From Leuctra nigra (taxonomy: Eukaryota; Arthropoda; Insecta; Plecoptera; Leuctridae): 64,000 bases of DNA. How positions within the stretch are numbered: position 1 is the stretch's first letter; every line of letters begins with the position of its first letter. Location of the stretch: positions 48,398,121 to 48,462,120 of the forward strand of contig OW203763.1 in NCBI GenBank assembly GCA_934045905.1, given 5' to 3'. Positions 47,699-59,400 of this stretch are shown piece by piece. The position numbers and the translations under genes were made by a program. Under the pieces are notes generated by a model. That model had not been told where the DNA came from, ran no database searches, and saw only the letters and a program-made list of their open reading frames with translations.

Positions 47699-47880
47699 CT
47701 GCAAATACAATATTCATGTTCAGGCTCCACTTCTGGATTACACCGGCAAGTACACCGGCAAGTCCCGCAGAGTCACGCCGAAACCAGCGAACATCATCAC
47801 CGGGATGGACAGAGTGGGGCCCAGGAATGTGCCGTTCTGCAAATACAATATTCATGTTCAGGCTCCACTAGTGGATTAAC
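47699..47880 (-). repeat. Tandem duplicate of the last-exon acceptor region
   Basis: The segment from 47612 to about 47740 recurs 138 bp higher, with GTGCCGTTCT at 47691 and at 47829. The copy contains the acceptor and the first about 85 bp of the exon, then runs back into intron sequence. Using the duplicate acceptor would add intron sequence in the message. Confidence 0.85.
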
Positions 47881-47911
47881 CCCCCACTAGAGCAGACCCC
47901 CTATTTACCAT

Positions 47912-48683
47912 TAGTGGCGTAGGAACCGGGGGGGGGGGAGGGGTGCAATGCCCCCCCCCCCCCCCCCAACTTTCAGGGAAGAGTGGCAAAGGGGGGCAAA
48001 AAATGCGTTGTATAATTTTTAAATAGTAGTAATTTAAGAATTTAAATTGCCAAATCGACCAATATTTGTGTTTAAATTGCGTTAAAAACGCATTAAATTC
48101 ATATTGATTTCAAAAAAAATTCGGGCCCGCGCGGCCTACACAGGCGAATTATTCTAATCCCTCCCCCAAACTCAAATTGGCCTAAGGTTATAATATTTTA
48201 CCTTCTACTAATCTATTACCTACCATTATGATACAAAAATAGTAAAAATACTAAAAAAATGTCATTAAATGTTTTTAAATATTTTTTTAAATATTTTTAT
48301 TTTTTAATGCTTGATGACACTTATTCAGTTATTGTAAATCCAGTTGCGTAGTAAGCTGTGGATTTTTGTCGTCAATATAGTACCTAGTAGGTAGTTAGTA
48401 CATAGACATGTTAGTATTACTTTTCGTACTTTTTTTAGGAATTGGAGTCATCATTAATAGGTACTTCAGTTTGTAAATAAAACAAATTTTCACTCCATTG
48501 TTGTATAATTAAAACAATTTAAAATAGTACTTCTACGCCATCTAAACCTCAAATTTTCAAAAATTTTCGCCTCCGGCGGCTGGGGCTCTCGCCCCAGACC
48601 CCTTCTTGTTGACGAAAATTTATTTCCTGCGTCACCTACTTGCCCCCCCCCCCCCCAACTTTGAAAACGTTTCTACGCCACTG
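47912..48683. mobile_element. hAT MITE
   Basis: Ends TAGTGGCGTAGGAAC and complement of CAGTGGCGTAGAAAC; flanks TTTACCAT and TTAACCGT match at six of eight bases. It contains long G and C tracts and no gene. It lies in the intron upstream of the last ABCG exon. Confidence 0.65.
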
Positions 48684-49085
48684 TTAACCGTACAAAATTA
48701 AGTTAAGCTTCCCAGGATCACTTTTAAAATTATTGCTTAAATTCTAAAAAAAAAACCCCGCGGGGAAACAATCGCAGGGTTGTTTGCTTAGTTTGTGCAT
48801 TTTAGAGCCACAGAATCACTTATAAATTGTTAAATTCTAAAAAAATCGCCCTCCGGGGTTAAAACAAATGGGCTTCACCCCCCCCCCCCCCCTGCGAGTG
48901 TCAAAATCCCCCCATGGTGAAAGTTGTTCCTACGCGCCTGATAGTCAAGGGGAGGAGAGGAAACCAGGTACCGGCACGTAGCTTATACTACTGAAAAAAC
49001 TTGTGAAATTAGTACTACGTGCACTAATTGTGCTACATTGCTATATTCACCTAGCTCTATATTCATCGTGTAGCTTTTTTGTTAA
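48684..49085. other. MITE fragment in ABCG intron
   Basis: A right end GTTCCTACGCGCCTG (about 48926-48940) matches the element at 28568-28893 but no left end is present. Confidence 0.5.
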
Positions 49086-49087
49086 TA

Positions 49088-49882
49088 CCGGGTGGCCCAA
49101 AAAAAGCGCACAATGGGCGAGATATCGCTCTGACGAAACAACTCCACCAATTAGATTGAAAATGTAACATAATATATACAACATTACTATAAGGTTTGAT
49201 GTGTGAAAGTTTCAAAAACACTACGTCTCTAGGAAAAAAGTTACAGCTGCTAGAATTTGGTTGTCGAAAAATCGATTATACGGAGCCGCGTTCAGAAAAC
49301 GGCCATTGGCCGGGACGCTGTTCCTTCAAAACTACTAACGGTATCAAGTTGAAAATGTCACATATTATTCAACATATATTGCCATCAATTGTGTAGAAAT
49401 TTCAATACATTTGGATTGTTGTAGCAAAAGTTGTGGAATCTTGAAGTTGAGCTTCAAGTTTTATTACACACGATAAATTGAAAAAGTGAAATGATATTTC
49501 GGATTTCCTCTCAACTTCAAGATAACAACACTTTCGTTCCATTTATCCAATTGTATTGAAATTTTTACACAGTTGATAGCAATATATTTAGAATAAAATT
49601 TAAAATTTTCAGCTTGATACCGATAGTATTTGTTGAATAAACAGCGTCCCGACCAATTGACGTTCTCTGAAGGCGCGAGCTGTTGCAGCCCGTATAATCG
49701 ACTTTTCAACAACCAACTTAGAACAACTGTAACTTTTTTCCTACACAAGTCATGCTTTTGAAACTCTCACATATCAAACCTTGGTATGTTGTTTATATTA
49801 AATGAGAAAATTTCAGCCCGTTTTGTGCAGTAGAATCGTCACAACAATGTCTCGCCCAATGTGCGTTTTTTTGGCCACCCGG
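49088..49882. mobile_element. Mariner-like MITE, nearly one long palindrome
   Basis: CCGGGTGGCC start and GGCCACCCGG end, each flanked by TA (49086-49087; 49883-49884). The inverted similarity extends far inward (GTATAATCGA with CGATTATACGG), so the element is two diverged arms of about 390 bp. It carries no transposase. Confidence 0.8.
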
Positions 49883-49924
49883 TATTTTGTGTATTATCGT
49901 GTATATTTTCGTGTAGCTATATTC

Positions 49925-50115
49925 AGCTTTTAAGCTCAACTTCAAGATACCATAACTTTTGTTCCAATGGTCCAAATGTAGGTATTGTCATTTTTACACA
50001 AGTGATATAGCAATATATTTTGAATAAAATTTGAAACTTTTGATTGACATCATAAGTACCAAGTACCTAGATTGAATAAACAGTGTCCCGGCCAACGGTC
50101 AAGTTTTATCAGGAC
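49925..50115. repeat. Partial second copy of the palindromic MITE
   Basis: Repeats the inner part of the neighbouring element, including CTCAACTTCAAGATACCAT and TGTCCCGGCCAA segments. Confidence 0.6.
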
Positions 50116-50208
50116 ATGAGGTGGCTATCCACATTATCTAAGCTCCTAAAGTCAGCTAACGATGTTGCAACGATGTGCTATAGGAGTGCAGAATCATAGG
50201 ATACTTAC

Positions 50209-50364
50209 AACAACGTTGAACACTGCTCCTATCATCAGACCCACAGACTGGGCGACGAAGACGACTAGCAGAGATATCACGAAGAACATCGAGAATCTGG
50301 ACCATTCCATCGGCTGATCACTCATGAGGTAGATGATGATGGAGAAGAGCATGGTTCCCAGCGT
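50209..50364 (-). CDS. ABCG-family transporter, internal exon
   Basis: Minus-strand exon of 52 codons between an acceptor (GTGTTTAG) and a GTAAGTAT donor, phase 0 at both ends. It encodes two membrane segments: TLGTMLFSIIIYLMS and, after the short loop DQPMEWSRF, FFVISLLVVFVAQSVGLMIGAVF. The latter includes the SVG..IGA pattern that ABCG proteins have in helix 5. The exon joins in frame with 51176-51276 upstream and 47351-47698 downstream. Confidence 0.92.
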
Positions 50365-51175
50365 CTAAACACATTGCCACAAGATATAGACCGCCTTATT
50401 AGCCTCAGCCGTTTATGTTGCATTCTGGGAATTACAGTTGAAATAGACAGAAAATAACTGTTCATGGTCAGAGATATTATTAAAGTCGAGAAAACGCTTA
50501 ATTCCATTCCTAAAAAGTTTATTAATAGGTACCATTTATACGAAACGTATTTTTAAACAAATTCTCAAGATTATGAAAAAATTATTTATATAAGTATAAC
50601 CAAATACGAAATCGACAAAAATATTTTCCAAAACGCATATAGAAATGGTCTAAAATCACTTTTGAATATCAACAATTTTCCTGGGCCGGTGCGCAACGGA
50701 GCCGTATGTGACTATCTTTCCACAGAAAGCTCATGGTTTCGGGCACAAACTTGTATTATTATATGTTTTCACCGGTTTACAGAGAATATTAAAGGATTCT
50801 CAATACATTGCATATTATGTGGAATTCACTTGGGAAGTAGGAATTACAACTATCCTGAACAACAGTGAAACTTAAAAGTGGGAATGGAGCTGAGAACCTC
50901 TGATCCATACCTAAAGTAAGGCGTAAGGCTATAGATCACACGAAAGAATAATTTCATCGTAAACATGTTTTTAACATGTTAAACATGTTAAACTTATTTT
51001 GTATTCCTGTAGGGTTTTCAATAGATACTTTTGAACTGAAAAGCTGAAAAAAGGTACTACCGGAAGAAAAGAACATACAATTATTCAAATTCTATATGAA
51101 TAATTGTAGAATTAGTGATAACAGAGACTGACATATAAAGCAACGTGTAATGAATGAGTATTGAATATTACTTAC

Positions 51176-51276
51176 TGAAATCGGGATGTCGATTAACGTA
51201 ACTGTCAAGTAATACGCTTTCAGAGAGTACCAGCGATTGAAATGTTCCTTTTGTAAAATCGAAAGCTCAGCAGGAA
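51176..51276 (-). CDS. ABCG-family transporter, internal exon
   Basis: Minus-strand exon from an acceptor (CTTTTTCAG) to a GTAAGTAA donor. The first two bases complete a codon begun by the exon 56307-56477, restoring the family phrase T.LTFPAE. The 33 codons that follow read ILQKEHFNRWYSLKAYYL then TLIDIPIS, matching the REH-N-WYSL-AYY region between helices 2 and 3 of ABCG transporters. It ends in phase 0. About 5 kb of intron full of Helitron-like and hAT sequence separates it from the preceding exon. Confidence 0.92.
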
Positions 51277-51559
51277 CTGAAAAAGAGAAGACCAGTGAAG
51301 ACACAAAAGTTTCCAATCTTGTCGAGGATTCGGTAAAATATGAGGTACCTATTGTTAAACATGAGCCTAACATTTACAAAATCATGAAGAAACGGACAAA
51401 ATGTGTGCAGTTCCCGTCTACTCTTTCCCATTTTAAACAAAAATATCGATAATCAACAGTAATAAAAATTGTAGTATAGTTTAAAGAATTAAGAGAGAAT
51501 CTACCAAAACGTGTGTTTACATCGCGTTAAAAGTAAAATGCACTGAATTTTAGAGTGAA

Positions 51560-51680
51560 ATACAAAATGTTTGCGGGCCTGTGCGGCCCGGACCCTCGTA
51601 TTATTGTGAGGCCCTCCCCAAGACCCAAATCGGAATATTTTACACTATGAAGGGTAAAGGGTACAATAAATGCTATACTA
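51560..51680. repeat. MITE fragment
   Basis: GCGGCCCGGACC and GAGGCCCTCCCC segments resemble the interior of the hAT MITE at 28568-28893. Confidence 0.4.
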
Positions 51681-51717
51681 TAAAAATCCAAAACACGCAA
51701 CTGGACTTATAATAAAT

Positions 51718-51908
51718 CCCAGAAAAAAACACTCCGTGTAAAAAAGGCAGCCAAGTCTCTTCACTTTAAAAAAATTCAACACCGAAAAGTAGTGATATCA
51801 AAAAAGGAGCCAAGTCAATGACGTTTTCCAAACATTTAATCGTATTTTTAAATAAAAGTATAAACACCGAGAAATACTTTACAAAAGGATTTGGCGCATC
51901 GTTTTTTT
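51718..51908 (-). mobile_element. Helitron-like 5' segment, inverted copy
   Basis: Reverse complement of 53413-53604, about 190 bp, both ending with the CACTCCGTGTAAAAAAGGC/TTGGCGCATCG segments. The loop between them holds a hAT MITE. Confidence 0.8.
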
Positions 51909-52572
51909 AAAGTCATCGTTCTATCCTAAAAGTGGAAAGAAATTTACAAGTAAGTACATTTTCCTCTTTCTGTTGGAGCCAGAATCTATGAATCAAGCTA
52001 CTTTTAGTAATGGCTATTTTATAGTTTTGTCAATGACGATTGAAGAAAGATTTCATGCTGTAATAGATAGGTAATATAAAGTGGGAAGAATTAAATAACA
52101 ATTGGAAGTGGGGCTCATACATATTCTTAAAGCACTGTTAAAATGGTGATATTAGAAGGGTATTTTTCATAATTTGATCTTGACTGAAGGAAATCATGAA
52201 ACGTTGTCAAATAATTACTAACTATCAATGGAACACTATTATATATTTTTGAAGTGTAAAGTAGATAAAGTTAAATTTTTTAATATAAATTCAATGTGAC
52301 GTCACTGTGCACTTTGTGAAATGTATTGTTATAAAATGTCAATTAATAGAAATTTATTTCATGTTGCGAAGGTATAACGCATGAGACTTAATTATGTTGA
52401 ACACGAAACAATATTACAAAGATAGCAATTGTGTATTTATTACAAACATAGGCAACAAGTTTCATCGTGTACAAATACAAATAGAAAATATTTTACATAG
52501 GTTTGTATAATATGTAATTGAAAGATGTTTCCCAATTATTCTAAAAATTCTAAATGACGGTTGTATATAAAT

Positions 52573-53373
52573 CAGGGACCCGAACCGGAACCGGAACCTA
52601 GAACCGGTATGAACCTTTATAATTTTGGAGCCAGAACCGGAACCGGAACCGTTATACTTGTTTCCCCAAGAACCGGAACCGGAACCCGAACCTTTATAAT
52701 CAATAAGGTTCTTAAAGGTTCTTAAAGGTTCTTTAAGGTTCCTTCTTTTAATAAAAGAAACATGTACGATTTAATTTTTTAACACTTGGATATTAATATT
52801 ATGATATTTTCAAAAAATATTATTTCCAAAGTTGCAAAAAGTTTTATTTTTTGATAAAATTTCTATTAGTATTTTTTGTAGACTTTTTTTAATTCTTAAA
52901 AATCCTTCATTTTCAAATGATGCTCGAGTTTTCAATATTTGAATCTGACTACTGCGATGAGAACTGCATTGCTGACAATTATGAAGCTCTGGCAAAATGA
53001 ATGTTTACGCCGTCTTATGGAGAAAATTGCCGCCATTGTCTCTTCTGACTCTGAGATTTAGTCTGCGTACCATTCTGTGACTGATGTATGCATATTACAG
53101 ACACTTCACCAGTGCTTCATTCATAGGACAAAATCCAAATCCAATAATTCCATTAAATTTGACATAATACTAAAGACTTGTTATAATCTAGTTTGATTTA
53201 AAATTTGAGAACCGGAACCGGAACCCGGAACCTTTATGCAGGAGCCGGAACCGGAACCGAACCTTTAAGATTATTTGTTTAAGAACCGGAACCGGAACCC
53301 GAACCTTTATAAAGTAAAATTGTGGAACCGGAACCGGAACCGGAACCTTTATTAATAAAGGTTCGGGTCCCTG
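52573..53373. mobile_element. hAT MITE with AACCGG arrays
   Basis: Ends CAGGGACCCGAACC and exact complement; exact 8-bp flanks ATATAAAT (52565-52572; 53374-53381). Both subterminal regions are arrays of GGAACCGGAACC-like units. No gene inside. Confidence 0.92.
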
Positions 53374-53412
53374 ATATAAATGACATATGCTTATGAATAG
53401 TAAAATGTATTT

Positions 53413-55675
53413 AAAAAAACGATGCGCCAAGTCCTTTTGTAAAGTATTTCTCGGTGTTTATACTTTTATTTAAAAAATACGATTAAATGTTTGGAAAACG
53501 TCATTGACTTGGCTCCTTTTTTGATATCACTCCTTTTCGGTGATGAATTTTTTAAAAGTGAAGAGACTTGGCTGCCTTTTTTACACGGAGTGTTTTTTTC
53601 TGGGATAGGTATCACTTCTTTTGTTAGTTTATTCATACAGCTTGATGCACATGTTGGAGCAAGGACTAATTTCTTTAAAAAAATACGCCTCAACCGATTT
53701 GGTTACTAAGAAAAGTTGCGTTTGGTATACGATTATAATGATTATCCTAGAAGAATAGCTAAGTTTCGTTACAATCGATCCAACCGTTTTCTATATATGA
53801 CGTCACTTCCGGTTTTGAAATAGCGGCCGAAAATAATGTCGTCTTGAATTCATAATTATAAGTCCTACATAATTGCATAATTTGGTTGCAATCGGTACAG
53901 CCGTTTTCGATATATGACGCCATTTCCGGTTTTGCAATGGCGGCCGAAAATAATGTCGTCTTGAATTCATAATTGTTAGTCCTAAATATTTCCAAAATTT
54001 GGTTGCAATCGGTACAGCCGTTTTCAATATATGACGTCACTTCCGGTTTTAGCAATGGCGGCCGAAAATAATGTCGTATTTAATTCATAATTATTAATCC
54101 TACATATTTCTAAAATTTGATGCAATCGCTACAGCCGTTTTCGATATATGACGTCACTTCCGGTTTTAACAATGGCGGCCGAAAATAATGGCGTCTTTAT
54201 TCATAATTATAAGTCCTACACATTTCCAAAATTTAGTTGCAATCGGTACAGCTGTTTTCGATATATGACGTCACTTCCGGTTTAAACAATGGCGGCCGAA
54301 AAGAATGTCGTCCTGAAATTATAATTATTTGTCCTACATAATTACATAATTAAGTTGCAATCTGTACAGCCGTTTTCGATGTATGACGTTACTTCCGGTT
54401 TTAACATTGGCGGCCGAAAATAATGTCGTCTTGAATTCTTAATTATTAAACCTACACATTTCCAAAATTTGGTTGCAATCGGTACAGCCGTTTTCGATAT
54501 ATGATGTCACTTCCGGTTTTAACAATGGCGGCCGAGAACACAGCAACCTTGAATTTATAAATATTTACAGTGTACGATTACTAAATATCCATTTAAAAGA
54601 ATAAAGTGGTGAATTTAGTGTCACTTTGCATATAAATGACGTAACTTAGCATATTTATGACGTCATTTCCGGTATAGGTAATAAGAAAACAATCTAGTTT
54701 TATCAAGTTGATACTTCATGAATGACCTTCTGAATTTATTAGCGCTAATTTCCGTCAAATCGGTCATGCCGTTTCCAATATATGACGTCACTTCCGGTTA
54801 ATTTCGTGGTTCCTGCCGCCATTTCCGGTACCGTTAATTTGTATATTTATTCATCCCAATTGATTTTTCAAATAGATCGCAGAATGAATAGACAGGATCT
54901 ATTTCATAGTTGCAATTGGTACAGGCGTTTTCGATATATGACGTCACTTCCGGTTTCAGGAATGGCGGCCGAGAACACTACAACCTTGAAATTTTAATTT
55001 GTATTGTCTATGTTACAATGTATAAGTAAATTTTGTATGTATTTTAAGTATAAATTGTTGAAATTAGTTAAATATTGCGTATTTATGACGTCACTTCCGG
55101 TTTAGAAAATAAGAAAATAAGAATTTTTTATTGATACTTCATAAAGATGACCATCTTAATCGAATGGCGCTAATTTCGTTCTAATCGGTCCAGCCGTTTT
55201 TGATATATGACGTCACTTCCGGTTTAAAAATGGCGGCACAAAAAATCACAAGAGGCAAGGTATCATCAGACGCCAAAAGTGCATATGTGGTAAAAATTTC
55301 AGGTCGATCGGTTCAGCCGTTTAGGCTGTGGCGGTGATAGCAACTTTTCCGGGAATCAGAATCATCAGAATCATCTGAAGAAGAAGAAAGCGGTGCAATT
55401 TCACGATTTTCACTGCCCTCTAGGTCGTAAACGGCATGACTGGTTGTTGTCGCGTGATGTATATGTTGTCAGGTGGGTCATATCTCAAAATTAAGACATT
55501 TCACAACAATGTGTGATTTTCCATTGTTGAGTTCCAGTAGGCCGAAAATGCTATGTTGTTGCTTACAGTAAAAGTAGTTGGTCTGCTCCTCAGTTTTATA
55601 GGCATTTACGGTATGTAGAGTGACTGTGAGTGTACGGTACGACTTGGCTGAGTGGAGCGACCGCTCCACTAGATC
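53413..55675 (+). mobile_element. Helitron-like element with TGACGTCA tandem array
   Basis: Starts at ACGATGCGCCAAGTCC, ends ACTTGGCTGAGTGGAGCGAC and the palindrome 55652-55669 followed by CTAGAT. Hairpin plus CTAG at the 3' end is a Helitron hallmark; inverted GACTTGGC near both ends resembles Helentron structure. No Rep-helicase gene is present. Confidence 0.6.
53770..54545 (+). repeat. 117-bp tandem repeat, seven units
   Basis: Units start near TATATGACGTCACTTCCGG, followed by a run to AATGGCGGCCGAAAATAATG. The octamer is at 53798, 53915 (variant), 54032, 54149, 54266, 54384 (variant) and 54502 (variant), giving a period of 117-118 bp. Confidence 0.9.
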
Positions 55676-56306
55676 AAGAAGTGTAAAAGTAAACAATTTA
55701 AAATTAACACACAAAAATCGCATTATTTTATAGATGTTTTAATACTGTGATTGGTTGAAATTTGAAAATGGAATCGATTGCCGATTATCGTCAAATATTT
55801 TGGATGACCATTAGGACCAACATTTTATGAGTTTTTGACAGTTTTCAGACAAATTGGGCAAAAACATCAACAGTTATTGGCATTTTTCTAACAATATCCT
55901 AGGCTTGAAATATAAGCCGAATGTATTCAAAGAAATTACAAAGAAATCATCTCTGCTCCATTGAAGAATTTCATTAGATTATTGAAATAGCGCCGCTTCC
56001 AATGTCTCGAGCCATGGGCGTCCGCAGGATTTCTGCCAGGTGGAGGCAAGGCAAGGAAAACAATATCTTACGGGTAAAGGGGGGTGTGGGGGGCGCGCCC
56101 CTTACCCTGCCCCGCAAGGCGTTTTTGGGGTTTTGGACTCTTTGAAATCAATTTTCTTTGGTTTTTTGGTTACAAAATGAAACTATGTAAATGTTTTCTT
56201 GCCCGCATGCCCGCATAGCAGCAACGTTTATACGGCTAGTCTTAAGCAATACGATGGCTCACTCATCAACGCGTTACACAGCGCGGTTTCTTATAGTTAC
56301 GAACTT
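55676..56306. other. ABCG intron, MITE-like fragment
   Basis: 56020-56150 has GGGCGTCCGCAGGATTTCTG and a GC-rich middle resembling insect hAT-type MITEs, without a matched end. The rest is AT-rich. Confidence 0.4.
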
Positions 56307-56477
56307 ACATGTGAGTATTGTGAGCATCATGTTTGTGAACATGTGGTGCATGAGGATGGAGAAGAGCAGATTGTAGTTGTCCAGTACTCGATCACCTTCG
56401 TTCCCTGCTCGGATGTAGAGAACACCCAGCATAATGCCAACCAACACGTTGGACAGAGTGCGTAGATGTGTCATTGT
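56307..56477 (-). CDS. ABCG-family transporter, exon with first two membrane helices
   Basis: Minus-strand exon of 171 bp from acceptor TTTCTAG to a GTAAGT donor at 56306-56301. It encodes TMTHLRTLSNVLVGIMLGVL, the end of the linker and membrane helix 1, then YIRAGNEGDRVLDNYNL and helix 2, LLFSILMHHMFTNMMLTILT. This matches the start of the membrane domain in ABCG half-transporters. The last base starts a codon finished by exon 51176-51276. Its acceptor and first about 90 bases are repeated in the tandem array that begins immediately to the right. The nucleotide-binding domain exons should lie right of the window. Confidence 0.93.
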
Positions 56478-59400
56478 CTAGAAATACGAGAACACACAAT
56501 AGGGATGTCAGAACACCATCACCTTCGTTCCCTGCTCGGATGTAGAGAACACCCAGCATAATGCCAACCAACACGTTGGACAGAGTGCGTAGATGTGTCA
56601 TTGTCTAGAAATACGAGAACACACTATAGGGATGTCAGAACACCATCACCTTCGTTCCCTGCTCGGATGTAGAGAACACCCAGCATAATGCCAACCAACA
56701 CGTTGGACAGAGTGCGTAGATGTGTCATTGTCTAGAAATACGAAAACACACAATAGGGATGTCAGAACACCATCACCTTCGTTCCCTGCTCGGATGTAGA
56801 GAACACCCAGCATAATGCCAACCAACACGTTGGACAGAGTGCGTAGATGTGTCATTGTCTAGAAATACGAGAACACACTATAGGGATGTCAGAACACCAT
56901 CACCTTCGTTCCCTGCTCGGATGTAGAGAACACCCAGCATAATGCCAACCAACACGTTGGACAGAGTGCGTAGATGTGTCATTGTCTAGAAATACGAGAA
57001 CACACTATAGGGATGTCAGAACACCATCACATTCGTTCCCTGCTCGGATGTAGAGAACACCCAGCATAATGCCAACCAACACGTTGGACAGAGTGCGTAG
57101 ATGTGTCATTGTCTAGAAATACGAGAACACACTATAGGGATGTCAGAACACCATCACCTTCGTTCCCTGCTCGGATGTAGAGAACACCCAGCATAATGCC
57201 AACCAACACGTTGGACAGAGAGCGTAGATGTGTCATTGTCTAGAAATACGAGAACACACTATAGGGATGTCAGAACACCATCACCTTCGTTCCCTGCTCG
57301 GATGTAGAGAACACTCAGCATAATGCCAACCAACACGTTGGACAGAGTGCGTAGATGTGTCATTGTCTAGAAATACGAGAACACACTATAGGGATGTCAG
57401 AACACCATCACCTTCGTTCCCTGCTCGGATGTAGAGAACACCCAGCATAATGCCAACCAACACGTTGGACAGAGTGCGTAGATGTGTCATTGTCTAGAAA
57501 TACGAGAACACACTATAGGGATGTCAGAACACCATCACCTTCGTTCCCTGCTCGGATGTAGAGAACACCCAGCATAATGCCAACCAACACGTTGGACAGA
57601 GTGCGTAGATGTGTCATTGTCTAGAAATACGAGAACACACTATAAGGATGTCAGAACACCATCACCTTCGTTCCCTGCTCGGATGTAGAGAACACCCAGC
57701 AAAATGCCAACCAACACGTTGGACAGAGTGCGTAGATGTGTCATTGTCTAGAAATACGAGAACACACTATAGGGATGTCAGAACACCATCACATTCGTTC
57801 CCTGCTCGGATGTAGAGAACACCCAGCATTATGCCAACCAACACGTTGGACAGAGTGCGTAGATGTGTCATTGTCTAGAAATACGAGAACACACTATAGG
57901 GATGTCAGAACACCATCACATTCGTTCCCTGCTCGGATGTAGAGAACACCCAGCATTATGCCAACCAACACGTTGGACAGAGTGCGTAGATGTGTCATTG
58001 TCTAGAAATACGAGAACACACTATAAGGATGTCAGAACACCATCACCTTCGTTCCCTGCTCGGATGTAGAGAACACCCAGCATAATGCCAACCAACACGT
58101 TGGACAGAGTGCGTAGATGTGTCATTGTCTAGAAATACGAGAACACACAATAGGGATGTCAGAACACCATCACCTTCGTTCCCTGCTCGGATGTAGAGAA
58201 CACCCAGCATAATGCCAACCAACACGTTGGACAGAGTGCGTAGATGTGTCATTGTCTAGAAATACGAGAACACACTATAGGGATGTCAGAACACCATCAC
58301 CTTCGTTCCCTGCTCGGATGTAGAGAACACCCAGCATAATGCCAACCAACACGTTGGACAGAGTGCGTAGATGTGTCATTGTCTAGAAATACGAGAACAC
58401 ACTATAGGGATGTCAGAACACCATCACATTCGTTCCCTGCTCGGATGTAGAGAACACCCAGCATAATGCCAACCAACACGTTGGACAGAGTGCGTAGATG
58501 TGTCATTGTCTAGAAATACGAGAACACACTATAGGGATGTCAGAACACCATCACCTTCGTTCCCTGCTCGGATGTAGAGAACACCCAGCATAATGCCAAC
58601 CAACACGTTGGACAGAGTGCGTAGATGTGTCATTGTCTAGAAATACGAGAACACACTATAGGATGTCAGAACACCATCACCTTCGTTCCCTGCTCGGATG
58701 TAGAGAACACCCAGCATTATGCCAACCAACACGTTGGACAGAGTGCGTAGATGTGTCATTGTCTAGAAATACGAGAACACACTATAAGGATGTCAGAACA
58801 CCATCACCTTCGTTCCCTGCTCGGATGTAGAGAACACCCAGCATAATGCCAACCAACACGTTGGACAGAGTGCGTAGATGTGTCATTGTCTAGAAATACG
58901 AGAACACACTATAGGGATGTCAGAACACCATCACATTCGTTCCCTGCTCGGATGTAGAGAACACCCAGCATTATGCCAACCAACACGTTGGACAGAGTGC
59001 GTAGATGTGTCATTGTCTAGAAATACGAGAACACACTATAGGGATGTCAGAACACCATCACCTTCGTTCCCTGCTCGGATGTAGAGAACACCCAGCATAA
59101 TGCCAACCAACACGTTGGACAGAGTGCGTAGATGTGTCATTGTCTAGAAATACGAGAACACACTATAGGGATGTCAGAACACCATCACCTTCGTTCCCTG
59201 CTCGGATGTAGAGAACACCCAGCATAATGCCAACCAACACGTTGGACAGAGTGCGTAGATGTGTCATTGTCTAGAAATACGAGAACACACTATAGGGATG
59301 TCAGAACACCATCACATTCGTTCCCTGCTCGGATGTAGAGAACACCCAGCATAATGCCAACCAACACGTTGGACAGAGTGCGTAGATGTGTCATTGTCTA

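Noticed and set aside
47469..47879. Open frames of 94-128 codons over the last ABCG exon on both strands
   Set aside because: Out-of-frame shadows produced by the duplicated exon start.
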